Part shown: positions 14,909-23,349 of the stretch, one piece after another
Position numbering within the stretch: the stretch's first letter is position 1
Layout: every line of letters starts with the position of its first letter
Assembly: GCA_001296005.1 (NCBI GenBank)
Contig: LJHR01000024.1
Coordinates: 107,203 to 171,202, forward strand
Source: an alpha proteobacterium AAP38
GTDB lineage: Bacteria; Pseudomonadota; Alphaproteobacteria; Azospirillales; Azospirillaceae
Direction of reading: 5' to 3'
DNA: 64,000 nucleotides
Made by a program: the position numbers and the translations under genes
The notes under the pieces: model-generated
Told to the model about the DNA's origin: nothing
What the model saw: the letters and a program-made list of their open reading frames with translations, nothing else
The model's database searches: none

Positions 14909-15619
14909 ATGAAGTTTCGCTTTGCGGTGGCCCTTATGCTGCTTGCTGCATCCCCATCGTTTGCAGAGGAAAATCCAGGCTACACCAAACAGCAGCTTTC
15001 GGCATTCGCCGTTCTGGGCTTGAAACCTGGAATGACAGAAAGTCAGGCCGTCAAGATTTTGAAGGAAAACGGCTACACCGGTAAGCTCCCCGCACTCACT
15101 CAGGATTTTGAGGAAGAGACTACAGGGCTGGTCAAGGGGAAGGATGACTCAGAGAGGGTCTTTCTGTTCCGCTATCGACAAGCAAGCAGTTCAGATCCCC
15201 TGATTTATCGTATCGTGTTCGAACAGCATTTTTCGTCACCGCAGTCTATTGAGTTTCTTTCTGGCAAGATAATGGAAAAGTATGGGACTCCAACAGAGAT
15301 ATACAATAGCAACAGTGGTCCAGACCGTAGAACTATGTATTGGAGAACTGAATATGTAATGTCACGGACAAAAATTGAAGAGTGTCGTCGGAAGTCATTT
15401 GAGTTGAATTGCAAGCAGGCTAAAAAAAATGGGGCTAATTTCGTTGAGCTTCTGGAGGGCTTAAATTTCGAGGCAACAGTTTGGAATAAAAAGCTTGAGT
15501 TGGTTATCAATGACCAATCTTCAATGAAGGAAGAAGTAAAGAAAGTTCAAGATATGAGGGAAAATAAAAAGGAAGAGGAAAACAAGAAAAATTCTGAGAA
15601 AACGAAACTCGGTTTCTGA
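14909..15619 (+). CDS. Secreted hypothetical protein
   Basis: This 236-residue protein starts MKFRFAVALMLLAASPSFAEE, a clear Sec signal peptide cleaved after SFA. The mature part starts with a GLKPGMTESQAVKILKENGY segment, like the repeats of small periplasmic SmpA-type folds, has a CX(8)C pair near residue 160 and ends in a Lys/Glu-rich tail. A strong terminator follows. It lies between the membrane protein and the mobilisation genes. Its function is unknown; a periplasmic partner of the preceding membrane protein is possible. Confidence 0.65.
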   Translation: MKFRFAVALMLLAASPSFAEENPGYTKQQLSAFAVLGLKPGMTESQAVKILKENGYTGKLPALTQDFEEETTGLVKGKDDSERVFLFRYRQASSSDPLIYRIVFEQHFSSPQSIEFLSGKIMEKYGTPTEIYNSNSGPDRRTMYWRTEYVMSRTKIEECRRKSFELNCKQAKKNGANFVELLEGLNFEATVWNKKLELVINDQSSMKEEVKKVQDMRENKKEEENKKNSEKTKLGF

Positions 15620-15630
15620 TAAGTGGATGA

Positions 15631-15660
15631 GTGGGGGCATATTATATGCTCCCACTTTTT
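15631..15660 (+). terminator. Intrinsic terminator after the secreted protein
   Basis: GTGGGGGCATAT pairs with ATATGCTCCCAC (one bulge) and is followed by TTTTT. It isolates the mobilisation module downstream. Confidence 0.85.
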
Positions 15661-15719
15661 GCATGATTTGCATTAATCAATATGAAAGCATATATTATTA
15701 TTGTTTAGCGAGCCATGCA

Positions 15720-15775
15720 TTTGTGCCCCCAAGTGGGCAACAAATACAGTCTCGCCAAGGGGGCTAAAGCCCCCT
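15720..15775. other. Candidate origin of transfer (oriT)
   Basis: Just upstream of mobC are an imperfect inverted repeat (TTTGTGCCC at 15720–15728 with GGGCAACAAA at 15735–15744) and a perfect 8-bp hairpin (AGGGGGCT at 15758–15765, AGCCCCCT at 15768–15775). Inverted repeats immediately beside the mobC–relaxase pair are the usual place of oriT. The nick site cannot be assigned from sequence alone. Confidence 0.5.
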
Positions 15776-15814
15776 GTGGAACCCCCAAAAGCAAAAATAA
15801 AAAGGTAGGCATTC

Positions 15815-16162
15815 ATGAGTTTAATTATCGACAAAACATTACCAAAAACCAAAGTAATTAAAATCCGCATATCAGACGATGAAGATAATCTTCTTTCTTT
15901 AATGTCTCGAACAACAGGACGAACTAAATCTAATATCATCCGTTCTTTGTTTGTGAAACTGAAACCAGTTGCTTCTGCCGATTTACTACAGGAATTTATT
16001 CGTCTGAGACGTGACCTGAATTCCGGTGTCGGCAACAATCTTAACCAGCTTGCCCATCAAGCCAATCGTTCCGGTCATGTTCCACCCGAGTTGTCCAGTG
16101 CCCTGGCAGATTGGAAGAAGGCCAAACAGGACCTCACCCGCATAATTAACGAGGTCCAGTGA
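15815..16162 (+). CDS. mobC: Mobilisation accessory protein MobC
   Basis: This 115-residue protein has a ribbon-helix-helix-like N-terminus (VIKIRISDDEDNLLSLMSRTTGRTKSNIIRSLF by position 50) and the MobC hallmark GVGNNLNQLAHQANRSG near residues 75–90. MobC proteins bind oriT, help open the strands and guide the relaxase. AAGGTAGG precedes the ATG. The stop overlaps the GTG start of the relaxase, so translation is probably coupled. Confidence 0.85.
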   Translation: MSLIIDKTLPKTKVIKIRISDDEDNLLSLMSRTTGRTKSNIIRSLFVKLKPVASADLLQEFIRLRRDLNSGVGNNLNQLAHQANRSGHVPPELSSALADWKKAKQDLTRIINEVQ

Positions 16163-17895
16163 TCATTAAAGCAACCAGGATATCCACCAAATCGGGTGGC
16201 CGGGCTGTCATCAGCCATGTGTTCAGAGGTCCAGACAATGAGCGAATCGATGTCCTGATCGGAACCGAATTCGATGTCGAAGATGCATTCGATGATGCCC
16301 AGGCCCAAAGCTATGCCCGTGCAATCCGGCATGTGAAGTTAGCCCCGGCATCCGTTGAGCTAACAGACGAACAGGCCATCCACGCAGCAAGACAGATTGC
16401 TATGGAGTTTCAGGGTGACCCTGAATCCGTGATCGTGATTCGACATCAGAAGAAGCGTGCTGATCTGAAATCCGAAGATACTCACTTTCATATTCTGATT
16501 CCTGAATACAACCATCTTACTGGCAAGGTTATGGAATCAAGCTGGTCATATGCCAGACATGAGAAACTGGCCCGTGATTTCGAACAGCAGTTTGGTGACA
16601 CACAGGTTATCGGCAGGTTCGGGAAATCGGTGAAAAAGGCCCTGGTGGCTGAAGGCAGGCATGAGCTTGCCGAAACCATCCAGGTTCCCGAACAGCTACC
16701 AGAATCGGCTTTTACCAGCACCAAACACCAGATTCTGAAGGCCAAGGGTATCGACCTTGCCAGGATGAAACACATCGTTTCGGAAAATTGGAATCCAGAA
16801 CAGTCAGTCTCGGATTTCCAGAAGAAGCTTGAGGCTCATGGCCTTCAAGCCATCCAGGGTGAAAAATCCTGGATAGTCCATACGATGGAAGGAACCTTCA
16901 TCGGTTCACTGGACAGACTGACCAAATCTAAAAAAGGGCAAGTCGAAGCATTCTTCAACAAGCCGGAAATCACACATATAGAACAAGACATTGCAAAGGA
17001 GAAAAATCATGTCAGAAAATCAAAAATCGACAGCAGAAATAATCAATCAGAATGTGTTGAAACTACATCCATTATTGCAGTTGGTGAAGGAAACAGAAGC
17101 GAAATCGGCACCAGAACTGATGGTGGATTTGCTACAGGAGTTAACCCACTCCATAGTAAGAATAGAGCAATCAGTGTTGAGAGTGGAGCAAGAGCAAAAG
17201 AGGATTATCAAGCACTTAGGCATTGGTTCGAAGAAAGAATAATGAGGAATAGCCATTCCAGATATTCAGGAATGTATAAATCATTGTTGAAAATGGCAAA
17301 AGGAGAGAAAATGAGTTTAATATTTAATAAGGATGGTCTGATAATGAAGACTGTTGGAAAGAGACTTTCTAGAATTTATAACAGAGCAAATTTCATTGTT
17401 GAGGCTATTAGGCGAACAAAGGGTATAGAGAGAAGAAATAAATACATTCGAGAGGCTGATAAAATAGCCCTATCCATTGATTTTTCCAAATCCGTTATGG
17501 TTGATTATGTTTTGGCATTAAAGGATAGAGATTTAAGAAAGTCTCAGGCAATACTTAATTCCATTTCAAATGAGCTTGAAGCTCAACGAAATTCTAAGCC
17601 CAACATTTTTCTTGCTTTCACCAAAAGGATGGCCGGGTGGAAGCAAAGGCTAGAAACATTGGAGCGAAAGCACACCAAACAGGCAAAAGTGGTCAGTCAG
17701 ATGGAATCCAGGTTTGCGGAAACCAAGCGGGCTGTTGAAGCCGAGGCTGACGAAATTGTCACTACCTTTCAGGCACTTAAAGGCACCTTGCAGCAGGTTG
17801 CAAATATGTATCGCAAAGAGCCGGTGACTGATAACAAGCCACCGGCCCCCGAACCCAATCATTCACCTGAAAACGATCATACGTTAACCCTTTAA
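16159..17895 (+). CDS. Relaxase (MobA/VirD2-type mobilisation nuclease)
   Basis: This 578-residue protein would nick oriT and pilot the strand into a recipient. The start MIIKATRISTKSGGRAVISHV matches relaxases that open with MIIK and an RGG-like segment. The metal-binding motif is DTHFHILIPEYN with H109 and H111. SSWSYARHEKLARDFEQQFGD follows, a typical downstream motif. I cannot place a catalytic tyrosine with confidence, as in related families. The C-terminal 200 residues look helical and coiled. It starts at GTG overlapping the mobC stop. Residues 284–361 overlap a nested gene in another frame and appear low in conservation-type features. Confidence 0.82.
   Translation: MIIKATRISTKSGGRAVISHVFRGPDNERIDVLIGTEFDVEDAFDDAQAQSYARAIRHVKLAPASVELTDEQAIHAARQIAMEFQGDPESVIVIRHQKKRADLKSEDTHFHILIPEYNHLTGKVMESSWSYARHEKLARDFEQQFGDTQVIGRFGKSVKKALVAEGRHELAETIQVPEQLPESAFTSTKHQILKAKGIDLARMKHIVSENWNPEQSVSDFQKKLEAHGLQAIQGEKSWIVHTMEGTFIGSLDRLTKSKKGQVEAFFNKPEITHIEQDIAKEKNHVRKSKIDSRNNQSECVETTSIIAVGEGNRSEIGTRTDGGFATGVNPLHSKNRAISVESGARAKEDYQALRHWFEERIMRNSHSRYSGMYKSLLKMAKGEKMSLIFNKDGLIMKTVGKRLSRIYNRANFIVEAIRRTKGIERRNKYIREADKIALSIDFSKSVMVDYVLALKDRDLRKSQAILNSISNELEAQRNSKPNIFLAFTKRMAGWKQRLETLERKHTKQAKVVSQMESRFAETKRAVEAEADEIVTTFQALKGTLQQVANMYRKEPVTDNKPPAPEPNHSPENDHTLTL
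17009..17242 (+). CDS. Small coiled-coil protein encoded inside the relaxase gene in another frame
   Basis: The ATG at 17009 has AAAGGAG (16995–17001) seven bases upstream, one of the best ribosome sites in the island. The frame gives 77 residues: MSENQKSTAEIINQNVLKLH, then heptad-like LLQELTHSIVRIEQSVLRVEQEQKRIIKHLG. The relaxase frame over the same bases is Ser/Gly/Asn/Thr-rich and linker-like. The layout recalls mobB nested inside mobA of RSF1010-type plasmids. An accessory role in mobilisation is inference. Confidence 0.6.
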   Translation: MSENQKSTAEIINQNVLKLHPLLQLVKETEAKSAPELMVDLLQELTHSIVRIEQSVLRVEQEQKRIIKHLGIGSKKE

Positions 17896-19449
17896 TGGAT
17901 AAAGGGCAGACAAATCAAAGACCGGTTCCAGATTGAGGAACATCTGGATTTCCGCAGCGGTCAGGATTCGCCCATACATTTCGCCTGTGGTGGTCGGAGC
18001 ATGGCCCATCAGCCGGTTCTTCACTTCGCTGTTGGGCAATGTGCGAATCCAGGAACTGAAGGTATGCCTGAATGAATGGAACACGAGCTTTTCCGTTTTC
18101 AGGCCATGGATGTTGAGGAACCTGTCATTCCAGAATTTGGAATAGTCACGCACTTCAAACAGGGTTTTCTGACTTTTCCTCTGCTTCACATAATCCAGGA
18201 AGCCGAGCCTCATTAGCTCACCGTGAACCGGCACAAGCCTTACAGAACCATCGGTTTTGGTGGTTTTTGTGTCCTGTTCATTCACATCAATGCACCAGTG
18301 CCCTTCGTGCTTAACAACATCATTTGGGCGAAGCTGTTCAAGTTCACCGAGTCGCAATCCCGTGTACAGGCCAAGGATGGGAATCCAGAATCGTCCATCC
18401 CTGACCTTTGCTGTTCCGGGTTCGAATACGAATTTCTCACTCTTGCACCCGGTGAACAGCGGAGCCGCAAAAACTTTTTTCAGTTGTGCAGGGCTGTACG
18501 GCAGTCTCGCCACATTACTGGATGCTTTTCGGCTTTCCAGTGGCGCGGTGACCTTTTCAGCCGGATTTTCCTTAACCAGTCCCTGTCCCTCTGCCCAGGC
18601 AAAGAAGGTCTTTGTATGGGAAAGGTACTTTTGCACCGTTCCCCGCTTCAGATCCGTTCGGCCATGCTTTCCGGCCTGCCCATCCAGCTTACCCAGGATT
18701 CCGGCCACATCTTGCCGAGTCACATCGGAAATCGGCTTTTCGCCCAACACTTCCGATAGGGTCGCAAGTGCCTTTTCGAAAGAGAGTCTTGTGGTTCTGG
18801 CGAAATCACCCTTTGCCCGGTCCTTCATGAATGCAGCGAAATGGAAGGAAACCGGCTTATCCCCATCCTTGGGATATTCCTTTGGCTGGACCAAGTTGGG
18901 AACCTGCTGTGCATTCATTAGGGCATTCAGCAGTGCAGTAGCATTGACCTTGATAGATTCAGCATGTTCCTTTTCAGCCTTGACCTTTTCGAGGAAATCA
19001 TAGGCTTCTGCAGTGCGAGTTTCAGCACTGAGTTTGCTGTCAACCGCTTGCAATTCTTGAAGCTCTAGTTGCATTCCTTGAGTTTCTAGCTTGCTCTGCA
19101 AAAGCATAAGCTCTGCTTTGGCAATCCGATCATTCAGCCTTTTCATCAGGCTTGCAGATTGCTCTTCAGTCAGGATTTCCAGGGTAATCTTATCTTCAAG
19201 GAGAGCATCAATCTGCTCTTCCGACATCACGTCAATATCCATGTGCATCGTCTCACCAATGATTTGAGCCGATGTGATTATACGAGACGCAAGAGACAAT
19301 GCAGCAACCTTTGCCTTAACGGCACAGGTTAAGCCCAAAGCACGGGTAAAGTGAGTTCGGCCAGTCAATCGCCTGACAGACACAGGCAGACGAACCCGAA
19401 CAGAATAGGTGTTGCCTCTTTGGACCAGATAGGGGGCTATCGCAGGCAT
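17884..19449 (-). CDS. Tyrosine site-specific integrase of element B
   Basis: This 521-residue integrase sits 91 bases from the tRNA-Glu gene, the usual place for a tRNA-targeting enzyme. The N-terminus (PYLVQRGNTYSVRVRLPVSV) is a DUF6538-like arm domain. A coiled-coil stretch covers residues about 95–165, and a core-binding domain lies near 210–300. The catalytic set is complete: R366 (GLRLGE), H458 and R461 (HSFRH), H483 (GHAP) and Y492. Its end overlaps the relaxase end by 12 bases in convergent orientation. It would integrate and excise element B, and perhaps the A+B composite, at the tRNA 3' end. Confidence 0.93.
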   Translation of the reverse strand: MPAIAPYLVQRGNTYSVRVRLPVSVRRLTGRTHFTRALGLTCAVKAKVAALSLASRIITSAQIIGETMHMDIDVMSEEQIDALLEDKITLEILTEEQSASLMKRLNDRIAKAELMLLQSKLETQGMQLELQELQAVDSKLSAETRTAEAYDFLEKVKAEKEHAESIKVNATALLNALMNAQQVPNLVQPKEYPKDGDKPVSFHFAAFMKDRAKGDFARTTRLSFEKALATLSEVLGEKPISDVTRQDVAGILGKLDGQAGKHGRTDLKRGTVQKYLSHTKTFFAWAEGQGLVKENPAEKVTAPLESRKASSNVARLPYSPAQLKKVFAAPLFTGCKSEKFVFEPGTAKVRDGRFWIPILGLYTGLRLGELEQLRPNDVVKHEGHWCIDVNEQDTKTTKTDGSVRLVPVHGELMRLGFLDYVKQRKSQKTLFEVRDYSKFWNDRFLNIHGLKTEKLVFHSFRHTFSSWIRTLPNSEVKNRLMGHAPTTTGEMYGRILTAAEIQMFLNLEPVFDLSALYPLKG

Positions 19450-19536
19450 TTTTCAGGGCCTTCTCTGTATCACAAACCTGTGACACAAGGGCCTTCTGAC
19501 CTGCTAAATTATCTAAGCAAATCAATCACTTAGAAG

Positions 19537-19559
19537 GCACTGGCGTCCCCAAGGGGATT
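19537..19559 (+). repeat. att repeat 3, inside the tRNA-Glu 3' end
   Basis: These 23 bases are identical to 8047–8069; the part from 19541 is the 3' end of the tRNA gene including CCA. Recombination here leaves the tRNA intact. This is the right boundary of the island. Confidence 0.88.
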
Positions 19560-19616
19560 CGAACCCCTGTTACCGCCGTGAGAGGGCGGTGTCCTAGGCC
19601 TCTAGACGATGGGGAC
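19541..19616 (-). tRNA. tRNA-Glu (anticodon CUC)
   Basis: Read on the minus strand, the 76 bases fold as a cloverleaf: acceptor GTCCCCA with TGGGGAC, anticodon stem CCGCC/GGCGG around loop CTCTCAC (anticodon CTC), T arm AGGGG-TTCGAAT-CCCCT, discriminator G and an encoded CCA. It reads GAG codons. Its 3' end is the integration target of elements A and B. Confidence 0.95.
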
Positions 19617-19651
19617 TAGAGCCGTGCGAGGCGCGCTTTCTATGCGAAAGG

Positions 19652-19686
19652 GCCGGGGGTGATCAAGCGATTTTTTCACCCCCGGC
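19652..19686. terminator. Hairpin downstream of the TlpA-like gene
   Basis: GCCGGGGGTG (19652–19661) pairs with CACCCCCGGC (19677–19686); a T-run is in the loop and another follows on the plus side. It lies between the tRNA and the 3' end of the TlpA-like gene. Confidence 0.6.
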
Positions 19687-19701
19687 GCATTTTTTCGCCG
19701 G

Positions 19702-20328
19702 TCAGCGTGTGACCCAGCCGATGAGGGCCTTGGCCTCTGCCCCGTCCCAATGGGCGGCACCGGCCAGACGGCCAACCTCGCGACCTTCGGCATCAACCAG
19801 TATCGACAGAGGCAGGCCTTCCTTCAGGGGGAAGGCCTTCATGCTGGTCATCTTCTGATCCAGATAGATGGGCAGGGACTTGATGCCCGCTTTCTCAAAG
19901 AATGGTCCGACTTCGTTCAGGCCGCCGCGGTCGACGGAGATGGCGACGACCTGGAATTTGTCGCCCCCTATTTCCGCCTGCAACCGGTCGAGCGCCGGCA
20001 TTTCGCGGATACAGGGCGCGCACCAAGTGGCCCAGAGGTTGATCAGCAACGCCTTGCCCTTGAACGAGGCCATGTCGACCGGGTTGCCATCCTTGTCGGT
20101 GATGGTCATGGGGGGCAGGGCGGGGCGGTCCGGGCTGGCCACGAAGGGGCGTGCCTCGCCCTGGAAAACCGGCATGGCGGTTGGTGCCGCCGGGGGTTCG
20201 GCGGTGGTTGCGGGTGCAGCCGCCGGAGGAGCGGTCGCGGAACTTTCCTTCTTCTCGCCGCAGCCCCCCGTTACGAGAATTGCTGTACCCACGGCCACGA
20301 TTGTTGCGATGCGTCGGAAAATCGCCAT
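19702..20328 (-). CDS. TlpA/ResA-like thioredoxin-fold lipoprotein
   Basis: This 208-residue protein has a lipoprotein signal ([12 protein letters not shown], Cys near 23), an Ala/Pro linker and a thioredoxin-like domain with the redox motif WCAPC ([19 protein letters not shown]). TlpA and ResA proteins reduce or isomerise disulfides in the periplasm, often for cytochrome or oxidase maturation. GAGGGC before the ATG at 20328 sets the start. It is divergent from argH, 76 bases apart. The exact client is unknown; no cytochrome biogenesis gene is adjacent. Confidence 0.88.
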   Translation of the reverse strand: MAIFRRIATIVAVGTAILVTGGCGEKKESSATAPPAAAPATTAEPPAAPTAMPVFQGEARPFVASPDRPALPPMTITDKDGNPVDMASFKGKALLINLWATWCAPCIREMPALDRLQAEIGGDKFQVVAISVDRGGLNEVGPFFEKAGIKSLPIYLDQKMTSMKAFPLKEGLPLSILVDAEGREVGRLAGAAHWDGAEAKALIGWVTR

Positions 20329-20404
20329 TCTGCCCTCTATCGAACTTTGTACGACAGAGTTCGTGCCCGACGGCCCCGCCGTCAACCCCGCAAACCGACG
20401 CAGA

Positions 20405-21829
20405 ATGACGATGACCGAGAAAACCACCCAGACCGCCGCCGCCGGAACCGACGCCAACGCGCTGTGGGGCGGGCGATTTGGCTCTGGTCCCGCCGCCATC
20501 ATGCAGCAGATCAACGCCTCCATCGGCTTTGACCAGAAGCTGTGGGCGCAGGATATTACGGGGTCGAAGGCGCATGCCACGATGCTGGCGGCGCAGGGCA
20601 TCATCAGCGTGGCCGACCGCGACGCCATCCTGGCCGGGCTGGATCAGGTGGCCACCGAGATCGCCGAGGGCCGTTTCACCTTCACGGTGGAGAATGAGGA
20701 TATCCACATGAATGTGGAATCCCGCCTGAAGGAGATCATTGGCGAACCGGCGGGCCGCCTGCACACCGCGCGGTCCCGCAATGATCAGGTGGCGACCGAT
20801 TTCAAGCTGTGGGTGCGCGATGCGTTCGACCGTCTGGACACGGATATTCAGGCGCTGCAGGCCGCCTTGATCGACCGGGCAGAGCAGTTCCCGGACCTGA
20901 TCATGCCGGGCTTCACGCATTTGCAGACGGCACAGCCCGTCACCTTCGGCCACCATCTGCTGGCCTATGTGGAAATGCTGGGCCGCGACCGGGCGCGCAT
21001 GCGCGATGCCCGCAAGCGGCTGAATGAATGCCCGCTGGGCTCCGCTGCGCTGGCCGGCACGCCCTATCCCATCGACCGTGAGGCGACGGCAACGGCACTC
21101 GGCTTTGACCGGCCCACGGCCAATTCGCTGGACGCCGTGTCCGACCGCGATTTTGCGCTGGATTATCTGGCCGCCGCCAGCATCTGCGGCACCCACCTGT
21201 CGCGTCTGGCCGAAGAGATCGTGATCTGGTGCACCAGCCAGTTCCGTTTTATCCGCCTGACCGATGCGTTCACTACCGGCAGCTCCATCATGCCGCAGAA
21301 GCGCAACCCCGATGCCGCCGAACTGGTCCGTGCCAAGGTGGGCCGCGTCATCGGCGCGCTGAACGGTCTGCTGATCGTCATGAAGGGTCTGCCGCTGGCC
21401 TATTCCAAGGATATGCAGGAAGACAAGGAGCCGGTCTTCATGGCGGATGAGACGCTGGCTTTGTGTCTGGCCGCCACCACGGGCATGATCCGCGACCTGA
21501 CACCCGATCCGGCGGCGATGCGCCGCGCGGTGGAGGCGGGCTTCCCCACGGCCACCGACCTTGCCGACTGGCTGGTCCGGTCCTTGGGCGTGCCGTTCCG
21601 CGATGCCCACCATATCACGGGCCGCATCGTGAAGCTGGCGGAGGAGGCGGGCACCGGTCTGGCTGAGGTGCCGCTGGAAAAGATGCAGGCGGTGCATGCC
21701 GGCATCACCGACGCTGTCTATGGCGTGCTGACCTTGGAAGCGTCGGTCAACAGCCGTACCAGCTTTGGCGGCACCGCCCCGTCGCGCGTCCGCGCCGCCG
21801 TGGAAGCGGCGAAGGCGCGGTTCCTGTAA
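20405..21829 (+). CDS. argH: Argininosuccinate lyase
   Basis: This 474-residue enzyme of the fumarase/aspartase superfamily cleaves argininosuccinate to arginine and fumarate, the last step of arginine synthesis. Visible signatures are [26 protein letters not shown] (substrate binding), [14 protein letters not shown] and the family signature [15 protein letters not shown] with the mobile catalytic loop. The start is set near 20405 (MTMTEKTTQ); the frame is open far upstream through the divergent TlpA-like gene, which is a shadow. Length fits the family. It heads an apparent operon with lptM and lysA. Confidence 0.97.
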   Translation: MTMTEKTTQTAAAGTDANALWGGRFGSGPAAIMQQINASIGFDQKLWAQDITGSKAHATMLAAQGIISVADRDAILAGLDQVATEIAEGRFTFTVENEDIHMNVESRLKEIIGEPAGRLHTARSRNDQVATDFKLWVRDAFDRLDTDIQALQAALIDRAEQFPDLIMPGFTHLQTAQPVTFGHHLLAYVEMLGRDRARMRDARKRLNECPLGSAALAGTPYPIDREATATALGFDRPTANSLDAVSDRDFALDYLAAASICGTHLSRLAEEIVIWCTSQFRFIRLTDAFTTGSSIMPQKRNPDAAELVRAKVGRVIGALNGLLIVMKGLPLAYSKDMQEDKEPVFMADETLALCLAATTGMIRDLTPDPAAMRRAVEAGFPTATDLADWLVRSLGVPFRDAHHITGRIVKLAEEAGTGLAEVPLEKMQAVHAGITDAVYGVLTLEASVNSRTSFGGTAPSRVRAAVEAAKARFL

Positions 21830-21852
21830 CCCGTCCCGGAAGGAGCAAGCCC

Positions 21853-22017
21853 ATGCGCAAAGCCATCCTTTTCGTTGCCCTTCTGGCGCTGGCCGGGTGC
21901 GGGATGAAACCGCATTTCCCCAAGGCCCCGCCGGGCAGCCCGCCGCCCAAGACCTATCCCGATCCGGCCAGCGATCCGAAGCCGGCCACTCCTTCACTTG
22001 AGAAGCCGCAACAATGA
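21853..22017 (+). CDS. lptM: Small lipoprotein LptM (YifL-like)
   Basis: This 54-residue lipoprotein (MRKAILFVALLALAGCGMK, lipobox LAGC, Cys16) has a Pro-rich tail. In Proteobacteria a protein of this size and type lies directly upstream of lysA; in E. coli it is LptM, which helps oxidative maturation of the LPS translocon LptDE. GGAG lies just upstream of the ATG. Its TGA overlaps the lysA start, so the two are translationally coupled. Confidence 0.8.
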   Translation: MRKAILFVALLALAGCGMKPHFPKAPPGSPPPKTYPDPASDPKPATPSLEKPQQ

Positions 22018-23297
22018 CCTGCTTCCCTGTTCCCGGTTTTCATTACACCGACGGCGCGCTGCATGCCGAAGGTGTGGCCCTGTCCGCCATCGCCGCCTCG
22101 GTCGGCACGCCCACCTATGTCTATACGACAGAGGGGCTGACCGCGGCGTGGCGCGCCTATGCCGATGCCTTTGCAGGTCAGGATGTGACCATCTGCTACG
22201 CGTTGAAGGCCAATTCCAATCTGGCCGTCATCCGCACCCTGGCACAGCTGGGCGCCGGCGGTGACGTCGTGTCGGTGGGCGAAATGCGCCGCGCGTTGGC
22301 CGCCGGCATTCCCGCCGACAAGATCGTGTTTTCCGGCGTGGGCAAGACGCGGGACGAACTGGTCGCGGCATTGAAGGCCGGCATCCACCAGATCAATGTC
22401 GAAAGCCTGCCCGAACTGGAGGTTCTGTCGGAAGTCGCGGTGGAGCTGGGCGTGGAAGCGCCCATCGCCATCCGCATCAATCCCGACGTCGATGCCGAAA
22501 CCCATGGCAAGATCGCCACGGGTCGCAAGGAGGACAAGTTCGGCATCGATTTCGCCCATGCGGGCGAGGCCTATGCCCGCGCCCTGGCGCTGCCTGGGAT
22601 CAATCCGGTCGGCATTGCGGTCCATATCGGTTCCCAGCTTCTGAAGACAACGCCGTTCCGCAAGGCGTTCGGCAAGCTGGCCGAACTGGTGCGCGATCTG
22701 AAGGCCCAGGGCGTGCCGCTGAGCCGTATCGACCTGGGCGGTGGTCTGGGAGTGCCGTACAAGCCGGAGGATCAGGCCCCCGATTATCCCGCCTATGCCA
22801 AGGCCATTGCCGAGACGGTGGGCGGCTTGGGCTGTCATGTCACGCTGGAACCGGGCCGGTCGCTGGTGGCGGCTGCCGGCCTGCTGCTGACCCGCACCAT
22901 CTTTGTGAAGGAAGGGCTGCACCGCCGCTTCCTGATCGTCGACGCCGCCATGAATGATCTTGTGCGTCCGGCCATGTATGAGGCCTGGCATACCGTGATC
23001 CCCGTGGCACAGCCGGCGGCGGATGCCGTGCTGGCCGATGCCGATATTGTCGGCCCGGTATGCGAGACGGGGGACACGTTCGCCCGCCTGCGGCCCATGC
23101 CGCCCGTGGCGCCGGGTGATCTGCTGGCCTTTTTGACGGCGGGTGCCTATGGCGCCGCCATGTCTTCGACATATAATTCACGTCCATTAGTGGCCGAGGT
23201 TCTGGTGTCGGGCGCGAATTTCGAGGTGGTGCGCCGCCGCCCAAGTTTCGAGGATAGCCTGACGCTGGAGAAGATGCCCGATTGGCTCTCCCCTTAA
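22014..23297 (+). CDS. lysA: Diaminopimelate decarboxylase
   Basis: This 427-residue fold-III PLP enzyme turns meso-diaminopimelate into lysine. The PLP lysine lies in ICYALKANSN, the glycine loop in DLGGGLGVPY, EPGRSLVAAAG binds phosphate, and CETGDTFARLR supplies the active-site Cys/Asp of the partner subunit. Length is typical. It follows lptM with an ATGA overlap. Confidence 0.97.
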   Translation: MTCFPVPGFHYTDGALHAEGVALSAIAASVGTPTYVYTTEGLTAAWRAYADAFAGQDVTICYALKANSNLAVIRTLAQLGAGGDVVSVGEMRRALAAGIPADKIVFSGVGKTRDELVAALKAGIHQINVESLPELEVLSEVAVELGVEAPIAIRINPDVDAETHGKIATGRKEDKFGIDFAHAGEAYARALALPGINPVGIAVHIGSQLLKTTPFRKAFGKLAELVRDLKAQGVPLSRIDLGGGLGVPYKPEDQAPDYPAYAKAIAETVGGLGCHVTLEPGRSLVAAAGLLLTRTIFVKEGLHRRFLIVDAAMNDLVRPAMYEAWHTVIPVAQPAADAVLADADIVGPVCETGDTFARLRPMPPVAPGDLLAFLTAGAYGAAMSSTYNSRPLVAEVLVSGANFEVVRRRPSFEDSLTLEKMPDWLSP

Positions 23298-23349
23298 GCG
23301 GTGAAAGCGGGGTAGGCTGTCGGCCAGACATGTAAGGTGTGAACGACAG

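Larger units (their letters stand above)
8051..19540. mobile_element. Integrative mobilisable element B (about 11.5 kb) at tRNA-Glu
   Basis: It is bounded by att repeats 2 and 3. It carries a Toprim protein, a helicase, small membrane proteins in an inverted-repeat cassette, an XRE regulator, cargo, MobC, a relaxase and a tyrosine integrase next to the tRNA gene. A relaxase without a type IV secretion system makes it an integrative mobilisable element that would borrow a conjugation machine. GC content is visibly below that of the flanking core. Confidence 0.8.

Noticed and set aside
19895..21997. Long minus-strand open frame opposite argH (700 codons)
   Set aside because: It lies antiparallel to clear argH and tlpA-like genes, has His/Gln/Gly-rich content typical of high-GC antisense frames and shows no family motif. 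The same applies to long frames opposite lysA, polA, ppdK, glyS and putA.
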